Assembly (NCBI GenBank): GCA_052143575.1
Contig: JBKQSP010000033.1
Span: 12,594-76,593, forward strand
Length of the DNA stretch: 64,000 nt
DNA from: JAKACA01 sp052143575
Lineage (GTDB): Bacteria; Actinomycetota; Acidimicrobiia; Acidimicrobiales; Bog-793
Direction of reading: 5' to 3'
A program made the translations under genes and the position numbers. The notes beneath the pieces are model-generated. The model saw nothing but the letters and a program-made list of their open reading frames with translations, searched no databases and was not told the DNA's origin. How positions within the stretch are numbered: the stretch's first letter is position 1; each line of letters starts with the position of its first letter. Below are positions 1 through 8,199 of the stretch, in pieces.

Positions 1-387
1 ACCGATCCCGATTTCGCCCGGGCTCTCAACGAACGCGACAAAGGGCTTGAGGGCCGCGCCCGACTGCTCGCCGAAAAGGCGGTGATCGATCGGCCCGGGT
101 GGCTCCGTCAGCTCGGCTCCCCACCGGTCGATCCCAGGCTGCAAGCGCAGTGGGTGCGGGCCATCTCGACGGTCGCCGCCTACCGCGAACGCTGGAACAT
201 CACCGCCGCCGACCAAGCCCTCGAACCCCCGGGCCGGATTGATGATCTCGATCGGGCAAAGCAGCGCCAACGGGCGCTCGCTGCCGCCAAACAAGCACGT
301 CGGCTGTCCTCGACCACGCCACGCCGTCACGACACGGGGCTGGCCGTCAGCGCGCCGACTGCGAGCCGCGAAGGGATCGACCTCTGA
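1..387 (+). CDS. C-terminus of a probable MobF/TrwC-type relaxase (partial)
   Basis: The frame is open from the window edge and stops at 385-387, so only the last ~128 residues are seen. The tail is Arg/Ala rich and contains WVRAISTVAAYRERWNIT at about residues 50-67, a pattern (aromatic, VAAYR, then a short acidic/Ala-Arg tail) I associate with the C-terminal ends of actinobacterial TrwC/TraA conjugative relaxases. No catalytic Tyr, His triad or helicase motif is in view. The next gene begins 2 bases after its stop, in line with one transfer/excision operon. The relaxase call rests on tail similarity and context only; another large DNA-processing protein is possible. Confidence 0.45.
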   Translation, partial: TDPDFARALNERDKGLEGRARLLAEKAVIDRPGWLRQLGSPPVDPRLQAQWVRAISTVAAYRERWNITAADQALEPPGRIDDLDRAKQRQRALAAAKQARRLSSTTPRRHDTGLAVSAPTASREGIDL

Positions 388-388
388 C

Positions 389-883
389 GTGAGCGACCGA
401 TACGGAGAGGAAAGACGACGACGGCGTCAGCCAGTTGGACACGGTGACGCAGTGAACCAGGTTGCGCCTTCATTGCCCCACGGGATCGATCCGCCACCAT
501 TGCACCCCGTCGCGGGCGCGGCCATCACGCCGGCGGTCGTCAGCATCGAAGGGCTGATCGAGGCCGCCGTCGAGCGGGCGATCCGCCGCGGTCTCGGGCC
601 CTACCTGCACCGTCTCAGCGCCTGCGAGCCGGCCGTCTACACCGTCGCCCAGAGCGCCGAGGTCCTGCAGGTCTCCGAGGACACAATCGGCCGGATGGTG
701 CGGCGAGGAGTACTTCCACGGGTCCCGCACGTCGGCGGCAAGGTGCTCATCCCCAAGCGTGCGCTCCATCGTCTCATCGAGGGATCAGAGCTCGCTTACA
801 CCGCCCCGGCCGCCGAGGACGCCACGGCGGCGGAGGCCGGCGATCCCCGGAGCAGCCGGTCCATCAGGTCAGCCGCCTCGTGA
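389..883 (+). CDS. Excisionase-family helix-turn-helix protein
   Basis: A 164-residue protein. The C-terminal half holds a MerR-like/HTH_17 fold: YTVAQSAEVLQVSEDTIGRM followed by VRRGVLPRVPHVGGKVLIPK, the usual helix-turn-helix plus wing of plasmid and ICE excisionases. The N-terminal half is Pro/Arg rich with no recognised domain. Start choice: GTG 389 follows the relaxase stop directly with a distant AAGGG; GTG 452 is an equally possible start giving 143 residues. Its 3' end overlaps the 3' end of the convergent integrase gene by 88 bases, so the two tails are read on opposite strands of the same DNA. Such proteins bind near att sites and tilt recombination toward excision. Confidence 0.7.
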   Translation: MSDRYGEERRRRRQPVGHGDAVNQVAPSLPHGIDPPPLHPVAGAAITPAVVSIEGLIEAAVERAIRRGLGPYLHRLSACEPAVYTVAQSAEVLQVSEDTIGRMVRRGVLPRVPHVGGKVLIPKRALHRLIEGSELAYTAPAAEDATAAEAGDPRSSRSIRSAAS

Positions 884-2010
884 TCCGATCCGGGGATGTA
901 GTGACGGTACGTGCCCAAGATGTTGGCTTCGGTGCAGCCGAGGCGCTCGGCCACGACTGAGATGGGGACGCCGGCCATGAGCATCTGGCTCGCCGCCGTG
1001 TGCCGGAGGTCATGGAGCCGCATGCGGGCGACGCCGGCCCGGGCGCTGTAGCGCAGCCAGGCGTGCGATGGCCACGGAAGGCTCCAGTGCGAGACGCCGT
1101 CGTCGGAGAAGACGAACGACTCTGGCCCGAAGGGCACTCCTATCTTCCTAGCGCGTTCCTCCGCCCGGACGGCGTGGGCGGCCAGCATCTGCTTGGTGTC
1201 CGGCCCGAGGGTGACCGGGTACGAGCGGTCCGCCTTCGTTCCCTTTTCGACCGTCCCACACTCGGCCTCGGCGATCGAGCGCGAGAAGGTGATGGTTGCC
1301 CGCTCGAGGTCGACGTCACCCCAGCGCAGGGCAACGAGCGTGCCGCGGCGGGCACCGACGGTCGCAGCCAGCTGGATGAACGTGGCGAACTCCGGAGTCG
1401 CGACATCCTGGACGGCGCGTACGTCGGTCATCGACGGGACGTCGAGCTGGCGGGACTTCACCCGGGGAGGGTCCGCCGCCAGCGCTGGATTGGCGCTCAC
1501 CAATCGCTTTCTGACTGCCCAGTTGAACATCGTCCGGATCTGGCCGTGACAGCGAAGGATGACCGACGGTGACAGTCCGGTCTCCTGTTCGAGGCTCCGG
1601 TAGAGACGGTCGAGGTGCACGCCACTCACCTGCTCGGCATGCCAAGGGCCGATGACGGGAAGGATGTGGTGGCGAAAGTTGTCAGCCACCGTCTTGGCGG
1701 TTTTCGGAGACCAGCCGATCCAGTCCCCGCTTCGGGGATCCTGCCGAGGACGGTTTGCCTCCTGCCAGGCGGCGGCGATCTCGGCGACCGATGGGCCCCG
1801 ACCAGGCGTGTCCCGAGCGTCGGGATAGCGTCCCGACTCGACGGCCGCAATCAGCTCGGCGAGGCGAGCATCGGCGAGCTTGGCTCCCGCTCTGTTGTTG
1901 GCGGCGGGGACGGTCTCGTAGATGGTGCGGCGCCGGCCCGTAAGCGGATCGAAGCCGTTGGCAACCGCCAACCGCCAAGCGCCTTCCTTGAACCGTTTGT
2001 GACCTCGCAT
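796..2010 (-). CDS. int: Tyrosine recombinase / site-specific integrase
   Basis: A 404-residue phage-type integrase. The N-terminal region (RGHKRFKEGAWRLAV) is the arm-binding type, followed by a SAM-like core-binding domain and a C-terminal catalytic domain. Catalytic residues are visible: Arg in GARRGTLVALRW (about residue 221), HDLRH box (His 333, Arg 336) and the nucleophile in TYRHY (about Tyr 368). It catalyses integration, and with the excisionase excision, at the neighbouring tRNA-Glu. ATG 2010 is preferred because the domain begins there and two direct repeats then fall in the promoter; an in-frame GTG at 2052 would add 14 residues. Intact, so the element may still be mobile. Confidence 0.9.
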   Translation of the reverse strand: MRGHKRFKEGAWRLAVANGFDPLTGRRRTIYETVPAANNRAGAKLADARLAELIAAVESGRYPDARDTPGRGPSVAEIAAAWQEANRPRQDPRSGDWIGWSPKTAKTVADNFRHHILPVIGPWHAEQVSGVHLDRLYRSLEQETGLSPSVILRCHGQIRTMFNWAVRKRLVSANPALAADPPRVKSRQLDVPSMTDVRAVQDVATPEFATFIQLAATVGARRGTLVALRWGDVDLERATITFSRSIAEAECGTVEKGTKADRSYPVTLGPDTKQMLAAHAVRAEERARKIGVPFGPESFVFSDDGVSHWSLPWPSHAWLRYSARAGVARMRLHDLRHTAASQMLMAGVPISVVAERLGCTEANILGTYRHYIPGSDHEAADLMDRLLRGSPASAAVASSAAGAV

Positions 2011-2020
2011 GGTCCCACTA

Positions 2021-2041
2021 TGTTGGCGGGATTGTTGGCGG
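2021..2041. repeat. Two 9-bp direct repeats just upstream of int
   Basis: TGTTGGCGG occurs at 2021-2029 and again at 2033-2041, 12 bases apart, immediately upstream of the preferred int start and about 60 bases from the tRNA end. Repeats in this place are often arm-type sites for Int or Xis or sites of int autoregulation. No binding evidence; inferred from position only. Confidence 0.4.
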
Positions 2042-2100
2042 AGGTCAAGCACCTCTGCGGAGGATTTCGTGAAAGACTATCTGAGCTGGACTTATATGAG

Positions 2101-2173
2101 CACCCCCAACGGGATTCGAACCCGTGCTACCACCTTGAAAGGGTGGCGTCCTAGGCCGCTAGACGATGGGGGC
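2101..2173 (-). tRNA. tRNA-Glu (anticodon TTC)
   Basis: Read on the minus strand the gene begins GCCCCCATCGTCTAGCGG, has anticodon loop CTTTCAA (anticodon TTC) closed by a CCACC/GGTGG-type stem, T-loop GGTTCGAATCC, and a 7-bp acceptor stem closed by a G-U pair, discriminator G. CCA is not encoded. It is 73 nt, the normal bacterial size. Its 3' end marks the chromosome-element junction, and the T-arm-to-3'-end segment is the likely identity block shared with the unseen second att site. Confidence 0.95.
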
Positions 2174-2278
2174 AATCGCCGGGGAGAGCCACCGGCAGGA
2201 CCGGTCGAGGTTACCAGCGGGCGGGCAGAGGCTCGCTCGGCACAGCTCGCCCGTCCGGATGCCTGATCGAGGGCCGTC

Positions 2279-3709
2279 TCACGACGACAGCAGCCACTCG
2301 GTCCCTTCGGCGGCGTCCCGCACCTCCACCCCGAGCGCCTCGAGGCGCTGACGGATCCAGTCCGCCTCCTCGAAGCGCCGCTCCGCCCGCGCCCGGCTGC
2401 GCAGCTCGAGCATGGTCTCGATGAAGGGCCCCACCACGCCGCGCGGGTCACGCACACCGGCCTCGCCAGCGCGGCCCAGCTCGACGACGAGGGAGCGCAG
2501 GCTCGCCCGTGCCCGGTCCATGGCGTCACCGAAGGGGATGTCCGTCGACCATTCCGTGATTTGAGCCTCCAACTCGAGCACCTCGCCGACGGCGCCCTGC
2601 ACGTCCCGACGGGCGAGGGCGGCGGCAAAACCGCCCTCGCGTTCCCGCACCAGGCCGATGAGCGGGGAGTCCGTGAAGGCCCCGGCGATCGGTGCCGCGC
2701 CCGGCGCCGCTGTGGCGGCGGCGCCACGGGCTGGGCGCTCGGACGCCTCCCCGGTATCGGCGCCGGCGCCGGCCGGCTCGCCGGTGCGGCGCCTGACGGC
2801 GCCGCTACCACCACTTGCCAGCTCCATCGCTACCTGCGGGAATTCGTCGATCTTCACGATCGCACCGGCGGGGAACGTGCTCGCCCGCCCCGCAGCCCTC
2901 ACCGTGACGACGCCGAGCCCCGTGATGCTGGCGACGCCCTCGTCCAGGTCGAAGGTGACGGCCGTGTGCTCGTCGACACCGAGCACGAAGACCCCGGGAG
3001 GAAGCTGCGTCTCGAGGTAGGAGAGGCGCCGTTCCCCGAGATAGCAAAAACGTGTGTCGTGTGTGCCGCCCTCGGCGTTGTTGTAGTGAGGGATCACCGC
3101 CGCCCGGATGCCGAACGACGACATCAAGTCGAGTCCGGCCAGCCAATACGGGTCCGCTCCGACCTTGTAGATCTCGTAGACCGGCACCGTGCTCACGCCG
3201 AGGGTGAGGGCTGCGGCCGACGAGAACGTGAGCCCGCCGCCGTGGGCGAGCATCTCGTTCAACAAGGAGGGGACGACGGTCGAGGTCCATTTTCGCAAGG
3301 CGTAACTGGGGCTGCCGGGCCCTGTGAAGACGTAACGGGCGCCGCGCACCGCCGACACGAGGCGCTCCTCGGCGAAGGAGTCTCCTGCCGTGGCGGACCA
3401 CATCGTCCCCTCGGAGACGGGCGCGATGGCCGACACACCCGCCACGTCGATCTCGGCATGCAGGCTCTCCGCGAAGTAGCGGCGGATTCGCTCGCAGAGC
3501 TCGGGAGCGTTTTCTTGAAAGGCAAAGGGCGTATCGAGCAGAACCGTCGGCACAGGGGGCGGCCCCAGGCGCTCGAGCATCGCCCGGTGCACCTTGACCA
3601 TCGTCGGGGCGATCTCACCCGATCCCATGATCGTGAGGAGGCGGGGCGTCCCTGCCCGACCCGAGCGGGCCGCGCCGGCGGGCGCGGCGCCGGCGGCCGA
3701 ACCGCTCAT
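2279..3709 (-). CDS. S51/GATase-like domain fused to a cysteinyl-tRNA synthetase-like C-terminal domain
   Basis: A 476-residue two-domain protein. Residues ~20-295 resemble the type 1 glutamine amidotransferase/peptidase S51 (cyanophycinase-like) fold: GSGEIAPTM at the start, FTGPGSPSYALRKW, a nucleophile-elbow-like GGGLTFSSAAALTLG, then HDTRFCYLGERRL and GVDEHTAV. A ~50-residue Ala/Gly linker leads to a helical tail (~350-476) ending RRFEEADWIRQRLEALGV then a GTEWLL terminus, the pattern of the anticodon-side tail of CysS, without any synthetase core. The start ATG overlaps the DUF2017 stop (ATGA), so it is translationally coupled to the clpS operon. Substrate unknown. The Ser-Ser-Ala motif suggests hydrolase rather than glutaminase chemistry, but this is inference. 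Confidence 0.7.
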   Translation of the reverse strand: MSGSAAGAAPAGAARSGRAGTPRLLTIMGSGEIAPTMVKVHRAMLERLGPPPVPTVLLDTPFAFQENAPELCERIRRYFAESLHAEIDVAGVSAIAPVSEGTMWSATAGDSFAEERLVSAVRGARYVFTGPGSPSYALRKWTSTVVPSLLNEMLAHGGGLTFSSAAALTLGVSTVPVYEIYKVGADPYWLAGLDLMSSFGIRAAVIPHYNNAEGGTHDTRFCYLGERRLSYLETQLPPGVFVLGVDEHTAVTFDLDEGVASITGLGVVTVRAAGRASTFPAGAIVKIDEFPQVAMELASGGSGAVRRRTGEPAGAGADTGEASERPARGAAATAAPGAAPIAGAFTDSPLIGLVREREGGFAAALARRDVQGAVGEVLELEAQITEWSTDIPFGDAMDRARASLRSLVVELGRAGEAGVRDPRGVVGPFIETMLELRSRARAERRFEEADWIRQRLEALGVEVRDAAEGTEWLLSS

Positions 3710-4377
3710 GGCCCTTCTGTCGGCTGCGGCGTACCGTCCCAGCGAAGACCACCGAGTGGCTCGCCCCAGGGGTCGTCGGGCACGGAGTCGTCGGCCCCTG
3801 GGATCGGCTCGGGCAGCCATCCGGTGAGGAAGTCCACGAGCTCGGTCTGGAGACCGGAGAGGTAGTAGTAGTAGAGCATCTGCTGCGGCATCCCCGCCCT
3901 GGGCGGCTCGGTGCCCTCGTCGACTCCGAGGATCGTGCCGAGCACGAGGCGGATGTCGTTGAGCGCCGTCATCCACTCCTGGATCTGCTCGGCGTCGAGC
4001 CGCTTCGCCGTCGCGGTCGACGACAGCGTCTGGAGCGCCCGCCGGTGGTGCTCGAGGAGCGCCGGTCGCACCGTTCCGACGTAGGCGCGCTCGGCATCGT
4101 CGTCACGCGTGTAGGCCGGTGGGAACAACCTCCGCAAGGAGGGCGGGACGGCGGCGGCGCCCTCGACCGCCGGAAAGGCCGGTACAGCGTCGGCGGCCAG
4201 TGCCGCGGCCTCCTCGACGACCGAGTCGCCACCGTCGCCGTCGTCGGCAGCGGCGAGCGCACCGAGGACGTCGTCGATCTCGCGGGGCAGATTGGCAAGG
4301 AGAGCTCGCTCCGGCGAGCTCAGCCGCAGCACGCAGCCGCCGGGGTCGTCTCGATTCGGGAGTATTCGCTTCCTCAC
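3706..4377 (-). CDS. DUF2017 family protein
   Basis: A 223-residue soluble, mostly helical protein. It starts VRKRILPNRDDPGG, continues LSSPERALLANLPREIDDVL, and has a C-terminal block with QEWMTALNDIRLVLG, matching the actinobacterial DUF2017 family, which typically sits right after clpS. The function is not established. The GTG start at 4377 overlaps the clpS stop (GTGA) and its own stop overlaps the next ATG, so expression is coupled on both sides. A role in Clp-mediated protein turnover is suggested only by the conserved neighbourhood. A longer upstream reading of this frame is out of phase with clpS and is not credible. Confidence 0.8.
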   Translation of the reverse strand: MRKRILPNRDDPGGCVLRLSSPERALLANLPREIDDVLGALAAADDGDGGDSVVEEAAALAADAVPAFPAVEGAAAVPPSLRRLFPPAYTRDDDAERAYVGTVRPALLEHHRRALQTLSSTATAKRLDAEQIQEWMTALNDIRLVLGTILGVDEGTEPPRAGMPQQMLYYYYLSGLQTELVDFLTGWLPEPIPGADDSVPDDPWGEPLGGLRWDGTPQPTEGP

Positions 4378-4685
4378 GTGCTTCGCTCCATCGTGGCCCA
4401 CAGCCCGTGCTGGTGCAGCCGAGTGACGTCCATCTCGGCCCGCTCCCTCGGCCCGCTCGCTACGACTGCTCGGCCCTTGTAGTGAACGTCGAGCATGAGC
4501 TTGTGCGCTTTCGACTTCGAGTAGCCGAAGAGCTTCTGGAAGACGAAGGTCACGTACGTCATGAGATTGATGGGATCGTTCCAGACGATCACGAGCCAGG
4601 GGCGATCGACGTCGAGTGACTCGTCGGTAATCGGGCGTTCGACCTCGACGGGGGCCGCTGCCGGCCCGGGCGCCATGCTCGTCAC
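4374..4685 (-). CDS. clpS: ATP-dependent Clp protease adaptor ClpS
   Basis: A 103-residue adaptor that hands N-degron substrates to ClpA/ClpC for degradation by ClpP. The core has the family signature: VIVWNDPINLMTYVTFVFQK for the N-end-rule pocket, then YSKSKAHKLMLDVHYKGRA and a C-terminal RAEMDVTRLHQHGLWATME strand-helix. Length is usual once a ~25-residue acidic/Pro leader is allowed. ATG 4685 overlaps the ctaA stop (ATGA); ATG 4676 is an alternative. Lies second in a four-gene coupled chain with ctaA, DUF2017 and the S51-like fusion; linking heme A synthesis with ClpS is positional, with no known mechanism. Confidence 0.92.
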   Translation of the reverse strand: MTSMAPGPAAAPVEVERPITDESLDVDRPWLVIVWNDPINLMTYVTFVFQKLFGYSKSKAHKLMLDVHYKGRAVVASGPRERAEMDVTRLHQHGLWATMERST

Positions 4686-5710
4686 GTCGCGCTCGCCACG
4701 ACAGGTCGGCCGCTCGACGTCGTGTCGCCGGCGTCGGAGCCGTCACCGGTGGCGGCGTGTGCTCGGCGGGGATGTTCGTGCAGCGAGAGATAGAAACCCA
4801 CCGCTGCCAGCCACAACATCGTCACCCCGAGGATGTGGAACTCGACCACCCAGGGGGAGTCGTGCAGGAAGAACTGCACGTATCCGAGCGCTCCCTGTAC
4901 GACGAGCAGCTCGAACAGCCATCTCAGGTGCCGTTGCACATCGGTGGGGACGCCGGGGCGGCGGAAGGCGAAGAGGGACGCCAGCGTCAACCCGATCAGG
5001 AAGATCGCCACATCGCTGTGCGCCTCGGCGACGTCCCTGAAGGCGATCGGGATGCGTTGGATCGGTTGGCCGGGCGAGCCCGGTGCTCCGGCATGAGGGC
5101 CGGCGCCGGCTACCACGGTGCCGATGCAGCACACGAGTCCGAGCACGACCACGAGGACGCGCCCCAGCCAGCGGAGCTCGGTCGACACGACGGGAGTGAA
5201 ACGCGTCGCTTCCTGCTCAGGACCGATTCCGCTCTGGTGGTAGAAGACGACGGCGTCGGCCAGCACGACGATCGTCAGCAGGAAATGGCAGGCGACCAGG
5301 TACGGGTTCAGCTTGAAGAGCACGACGAGACCGCCGAGCACGATCTGGGCGACGACTCCGGCGGCGAGGCCGCCACCGAGCCAGCAGAGGTCGCGCCGCC
5401 TCGGCGAGCGGGCAAAGGCCACCAGGAGGGCCAGCGCCGAGACAATCGTCACGGCCACCGTGACGAGCCGGTTCATGAATTCGACCATTGGGTGGAACGA
5501 GACGTGCGCCGTCAGCTGGTGCTGGTAGCACGAGGGCCAATCCGGGCAGCCGAGACCGGAGCCGGTGAGGCGGACGGCCCCACCCGTGATCATCAACAGG
5601 ACGTAGCAGATCACCGAGGCGAGGGCGACCTTGCGCACGACCGATGGCGAGACGGCAAAACGGGACGCGGCGTTGCCGACTGCGGACCGGACGTCAGAAG
5701 AAGGTCCCAC
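4682..5710 (-). CDS. ctaA: Heme A synthase CtaA
   Basis: An integral membrane protein of about 342 residues that oxidises heme O to heme A for cytochrome c oxidase. It shows eight predicted membrane helices in two four-helix halves. TM1 is followed by TGGAVRLTGSGLGCPDWP, the CtaA hallmark with a conserved Cys; heme-ligand candidates are in HPMVEFMNR, CHFLLTIVV, AHSDVAIF and EFHILGVTM. The start is uncertain: GTG 5710 and GTG 5638 are both possible. Starting at 5794 would overlap ctaB and is rejected. Divergent from ctaB across a short intergenic region, so heme O and heme A steps probably share control. The last base pairs overlap clpS. Confidence 0.92.
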   Translation of the reverse strand: MGPSSDVRSAVGNAASRFAVSPSVVRKVALASVICYVLLMITGGAVRLTGSGLGCPDWPSCYQHQLTAHVSFHPMVEFMNRLVTVAVTIVSALALLVAFARSPRRRDLCWLGGGLAAGVVAQIVLGGLVVLFKLNPYLVACHFLLTIVVLADAVVFYHQSGIGPEQEATRFTPVVSTELRWLGRVLVVVLGLVCCIGTVVAGAGPHAGAPGSPGQPIQRIPIAFRDVAEAHSDVAIFLIGLTLASLFAFRRPGVPTDVQRHLRWLFELLVVQGALGYVQFFLHDSPWVVEFHILGVTMLWLAAVGFYLSLHEHPRRAHAATGDGSDAGDTTSSGRPVVASAT

Positions 5711-5785
5711 CTCGCCCGATGGTACGCGAAGTCGCGCTCGCAACGAATTCGGCGCGCCTGCCGGACTCGGCCATAGGATGGCAGC

Positions 5786-6697
5786 GTGGCCCAAACTGTT
5801 CCGCTCCTGAGTGAGGGCCGCACCCTCGGTGTCCGGTTACGCGGCTTCGTCGCCCTCACGAAACCGCGGATCATCGAGCTCCTCCTCGTGACGACGCTGC
5901 CCACGATGGTCGTCGCCCGTCACGGCCTCCCGTCGGGCTGGCTCATGCTGGCCACGCTCGTCGGCGGCTCGCTCTCGGCCGGTGGCGCCAACGCCACGAA
6001 CATGTTCCTCGATCGCGACATCGACGCCATCATGAAGCGCACGCGGAAGCGCCCGCTCGTCACGGGCGCCGTCACGCCGGCCGAGTCGATCGTGTTCGCC
6101 ATCACCCTGCAGATCGTGGCGTTCTTCGTGCTGTGGCGCTTCGTGAACCTGATCTCCGCCGTGCTGGCCCTCTCGGCAGCACTGTTCTACGTCTTCGTCT
6201 ACACGATTGTCTTGAAGCGCCGCTCGGCTCAGAACATCGTCATCGGCGGCGCCGCCGGTGCCGTGCCCGTGCTCATCGGCTGGACGGCCGTCACCGGTCG
6301 CCTCGCCTGGGCGCCCATCGTCTTGTTCGCCCTCATCGTCATCTGGACGCCTTCGCACTTCTGGGCGCTCGCCGTGAAGTACCGGGAGGACTACGAGGCG
6401 GCCCACGTGCCCATGCTGCCGGCCGTGGCGTCCTTCGAACGGGTCGCCCGCCAGATCGTCGTCTACTCGGTCGCCCTCGTGGCGGTGTCTGTGCTCTTTG
6501 CCGTCGTGGCCCACATGGGCCTCGTGTTCTGGGTGGTCGATCTCGTCGCCGGTGCCCTCTATGTCGCCGACGCCTTGCGGCTGCGCCGCGACGGCGGCAC
6601 GGCGAAGTCCGCCATGCGGTTGTTCACGTACTCCATCACCTATGTGACGGTGATCTTCGCGGCGATGGCGATCGACGTCTTCGTCCATGTCCACTGA
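5786..6697 (+). CDS. ctaB: Protoheme IX farnesyltransferase (heme O synthase) CtaB
   Basis: 303 residues. A UbiA-family membrane prenyltransferase that attaches farnesyl to heme B, giving heme O for CtaA. It has eight to nine membrane helices. The first aspartate-rich motif is in NMFLDRDIDAIMKRTRKRPL (N-x-x-x-D-x-x-x-D), and the family signature SHFWALAVKYREDYEAAHVP follows. Start GTG 5786 with AGGATGG just upstream. It overlaps the next gene by 11 bases. In mycobacteria too, ctaA/ctaB lie near an ABC transporter, as here (8.2-9.9 kb). Confidence 0.95.
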   Translation: MAQTVPLLSEGRTLGVRLRGFVALTKPRIIELLLVTTLPTMVVARHGLPSGWLMLATLVGGSLSAGGANATNMFLDRDIDAIMKRTRKRPLVTGAVTPAESIVFAITLQIVAFFVLWRFVNLISAVLALSAALFYVFVYTIVLKRRSAQNIVIGGAAGAVPVLIGWTAVTGRLAWAPIVLFALIVIWTPSHFWALAVKYREDYEAAHVPMLPAVASFERVARQIVVYSVALVAVSVLFAVVAHMGLVFWVVDLVAGALYVADALRLRRDGGTAKSAMRLFTYSITYVTVIFAAMAIDVFVHVH

Positions 6698-7535
6698 GGG
6701 CGCCCAGGGCTCCACGGCGGCAGCCGCCCATCCCGAGCGCTGGACGGACCCGTCGTTCCTGAGGAGCGTCCAGTACGCGGATCCCTCCAATTTCGAGGCA
6801 CGCCAGTCCATCTACGCCTACCAACAACCGCGCCTGCGGATTCACGATTGGGCACTCGATCTCGGCGATCTCGCCGGTGACGAGACGGTTCTCGACGTCG
6901 GTTGCGGCAACGGCTCCTACCTGGCCGCCCTACAGCGGCGAGGCCATCGTGGGCTCGTGGTGGGCATGGACTTCTCGGCCGGCATGCTGCGGAGCGTCCG
7001 CGCTTCGGACCGTGACGGCCCCCAGCCGGTCGTGCAGGGAGACGCCGCCGCCCTGCCGTTCGCGTCCGGCTCGGTCGACGTCGCCCTCGCCATGCACATG
7101 CTCTACCACGTGCCCGATCGCGCACGGGCGCTTCTCGAGCTGCGCCGCGTCGTCGGCCGGGAGGGCGTTCTGCTCGTCGTGCTCAACGGCTCGCAGCACA
7201 GCGCCGAGCTGCGCGCCCTCGTGCGTCGGTGGTTCGCCGAAACCGGTGCACGGGCCGTTCCGCCGCGTCAGTCGCTCGACGCCGATGCCGGCGAGAGCTT
7301 GCTGAGCCGCTACTTCTCCGTCGCGCGCCACGACGCTCCAGCGGCTCAGCTCGTGATGAGCGAGCCACGACCCGTCGTCGAGTACGTGCGCAGCATGAGC
7401 TTCATCCGGCCGGGCCCCGAGGCGGGGGACGAGGAAGCCCTCTTGGCCTTCGTGGCCGAGGCGGTGTCATCCAGCATCGCCGCCGAGGGTGCTTTTCGCA
7501 TCACGACGGCGAGCAGTTGCCTCGTGTGCCGCTGA
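6687..7535 (+). CDS. Class I SAM-dependent methyltransferase
   Basis: 282 residues with a Rossmann methyltransferase core. Motif I is VLDVGCGNGSYLAAL (about residues 70-84), the acidic motif II region follows at VGMDFSAGML, and the post-I stretch GDAAALPFASGSVDVALAMH with MLYHVPD is typical of UbiE/Methyltransf_11 small-molecule enzymes. The C-terminal third (EPRPVVEYVRSMSF) is consistent with substrate-binding helices. The substrate cannot be told. ATG 6687 lies inside the end of ctaB (11-bp overlap), so it is probably co-expressed with ctaB. Confidence 0.85.
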   Translation: MSTEGAQGSTAAAAHPERWTDPSFLRSVQYADPSNFEARQSIYAYQQPRLRIHDWALDLGDLAGDETVLDVGCGNGSYLAALQRRGHRGLVVGMDFSAGMLRSVRASDRDGPQPVVQGDAAALPFASGSVDVALAMHMLYHVPDRARALLELRRVVGREGVLLVVLNGSQHSAELRALVRRWFAETGARAVPPRQSLDADAGESLLSRYFSVARHDAPAAQLVMSEPRPVVEYVRSMSFIRPGPEAGDEEALLAFVAEAVSSSIAAEGAFRITTASSCLVCR

Positions 7536-7560
7536 TGCGAGTCGGCTCAGGGAACGCCCA

Positions 7561-7575
7561 CCGGATACTGTCCGG
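7561..7575. promoter_or_regulatory. Candidate TetR operator in the promoter of the 7579 gene
   Basis: CCGGA-TACTG-TCCGG is a perfect 5-bp inverted repeat with a 5-base spacer, ending 3 bases before the ATG. The internal TACTGT could be a -10 hexamer, which would give a nearly leaderless transcript with the operator over the promoter. Autoregulation is inferred from position only. Confidence 0.35.
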
Positions 7576-7578
7576 GCT

Positions 7579-8199
7579 ATGAGCCCCGTGCCGGCGCGGC
7601 GTCGACTCTCGGCCGCCGACCGGCGATCGCAGCTGATCGAGGTCGGCTGCAATGCCTTCGCCGAGCTCGGCTACGAGGCCGCCACCGTGGAGGAGATCGC
7701 TCGCAGGGCCGGCATCACGAAGCCGATCGTCTACGAGCACTTCGGCGGCAAGGACGGCCTCTACACCGTCATCATCGAGCACGAGGCGACCTGTGTGCTC
7801 GAGACCATCTCGAAGGCCATCGCCGTCGGGTCGCCGCGTGAGCGCATCGAAGCCGCCGTGCTCGCCTTTCTCGGCTACGTGCGCGACAACCCGGCCGGTT
7901 TCGCCGTGCTTGTCCGCGACAGCCCGGCGAGCAGCCGCTACGCCAGCATGCTGGCGGACATCGCTTCCCAAGTGGGCTGCATCTTCACCGAGGAGTTCGA
8001 ACGCGCCGGCTACGACGGGCGCTTTGCTCCCATCTATGCGCAGGCGCTCATCGGCATGGTGACGTCCGTGGGCGAGTGGTGGGACGAGGATCGCTCCCGC
8101 CCCGTGGAGGACGTCGCCAGCCACGTGGCGGCGCTCGCCTGGATGGGGTTGCGCCACCTTCCCCGCAATCCCGCCAGGGTCAATCCCAGCGGAACATGA
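7579..8199 (+). CDS. TetR/AcrR family transcriptional regulator
   Basis: 206 residues. The N-terminal DNA-binding domain is clear: IEVGCNAFAELGYEAATVEE then RRAGITKPIVYEHFGGKDGL. The C-terminal ligand domain (from ~75) contains YARAR-less SYASMLADIASQ-type helices without a recognisable ligand. ATG 7579 is chosen because it starts shortly before the HTH; the frame is open further upstream without a better start. Its 3' end overlaps the convergent ABC permease by 20 bases. Likely controls itself through the inverted repeat upstream, perhaps also the exporter or methyltransferase. Confidence 0.9.
   Translation: MSPVPARRRLSAADRRSQLIEVGCNAFAELGYEAATVEEIARRAGITKPIVYEHFGGKDGLYTVIIEHEATCVLETISKAIAVGSPRERIEAAVLAFLGYVRDNPAGFAVLVRDSPASSRYASMLADIASQVGCIFTEEFERAGYDGRFAPIYAQALIGMVTSVGEWWDEDRSRPVEDVASHVAALAWMGLRHLPRNPARVNPSGT

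Larger units (their letters stand above)
1..2100. mobile_element. Right end of an integrative element inserted at tRNA-Glu
   Basis: The stretch carries a relaxase-like C-terminus, an excisionase-type helix-turn-helix protein and a tyrosine recombinase, and ends exactly where a tRNA-Glu gene ends. Actinobacterial integrative and conjugative elements commonly use the 3' end of a tRNA as attB, with int and xis next to it. The tRNA 3' end faces the element, as expected. The left end and the second att copy lie outside the window, so element length, replication genes and DNA-transfer type cannot be judged. Confidence 0.65.
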
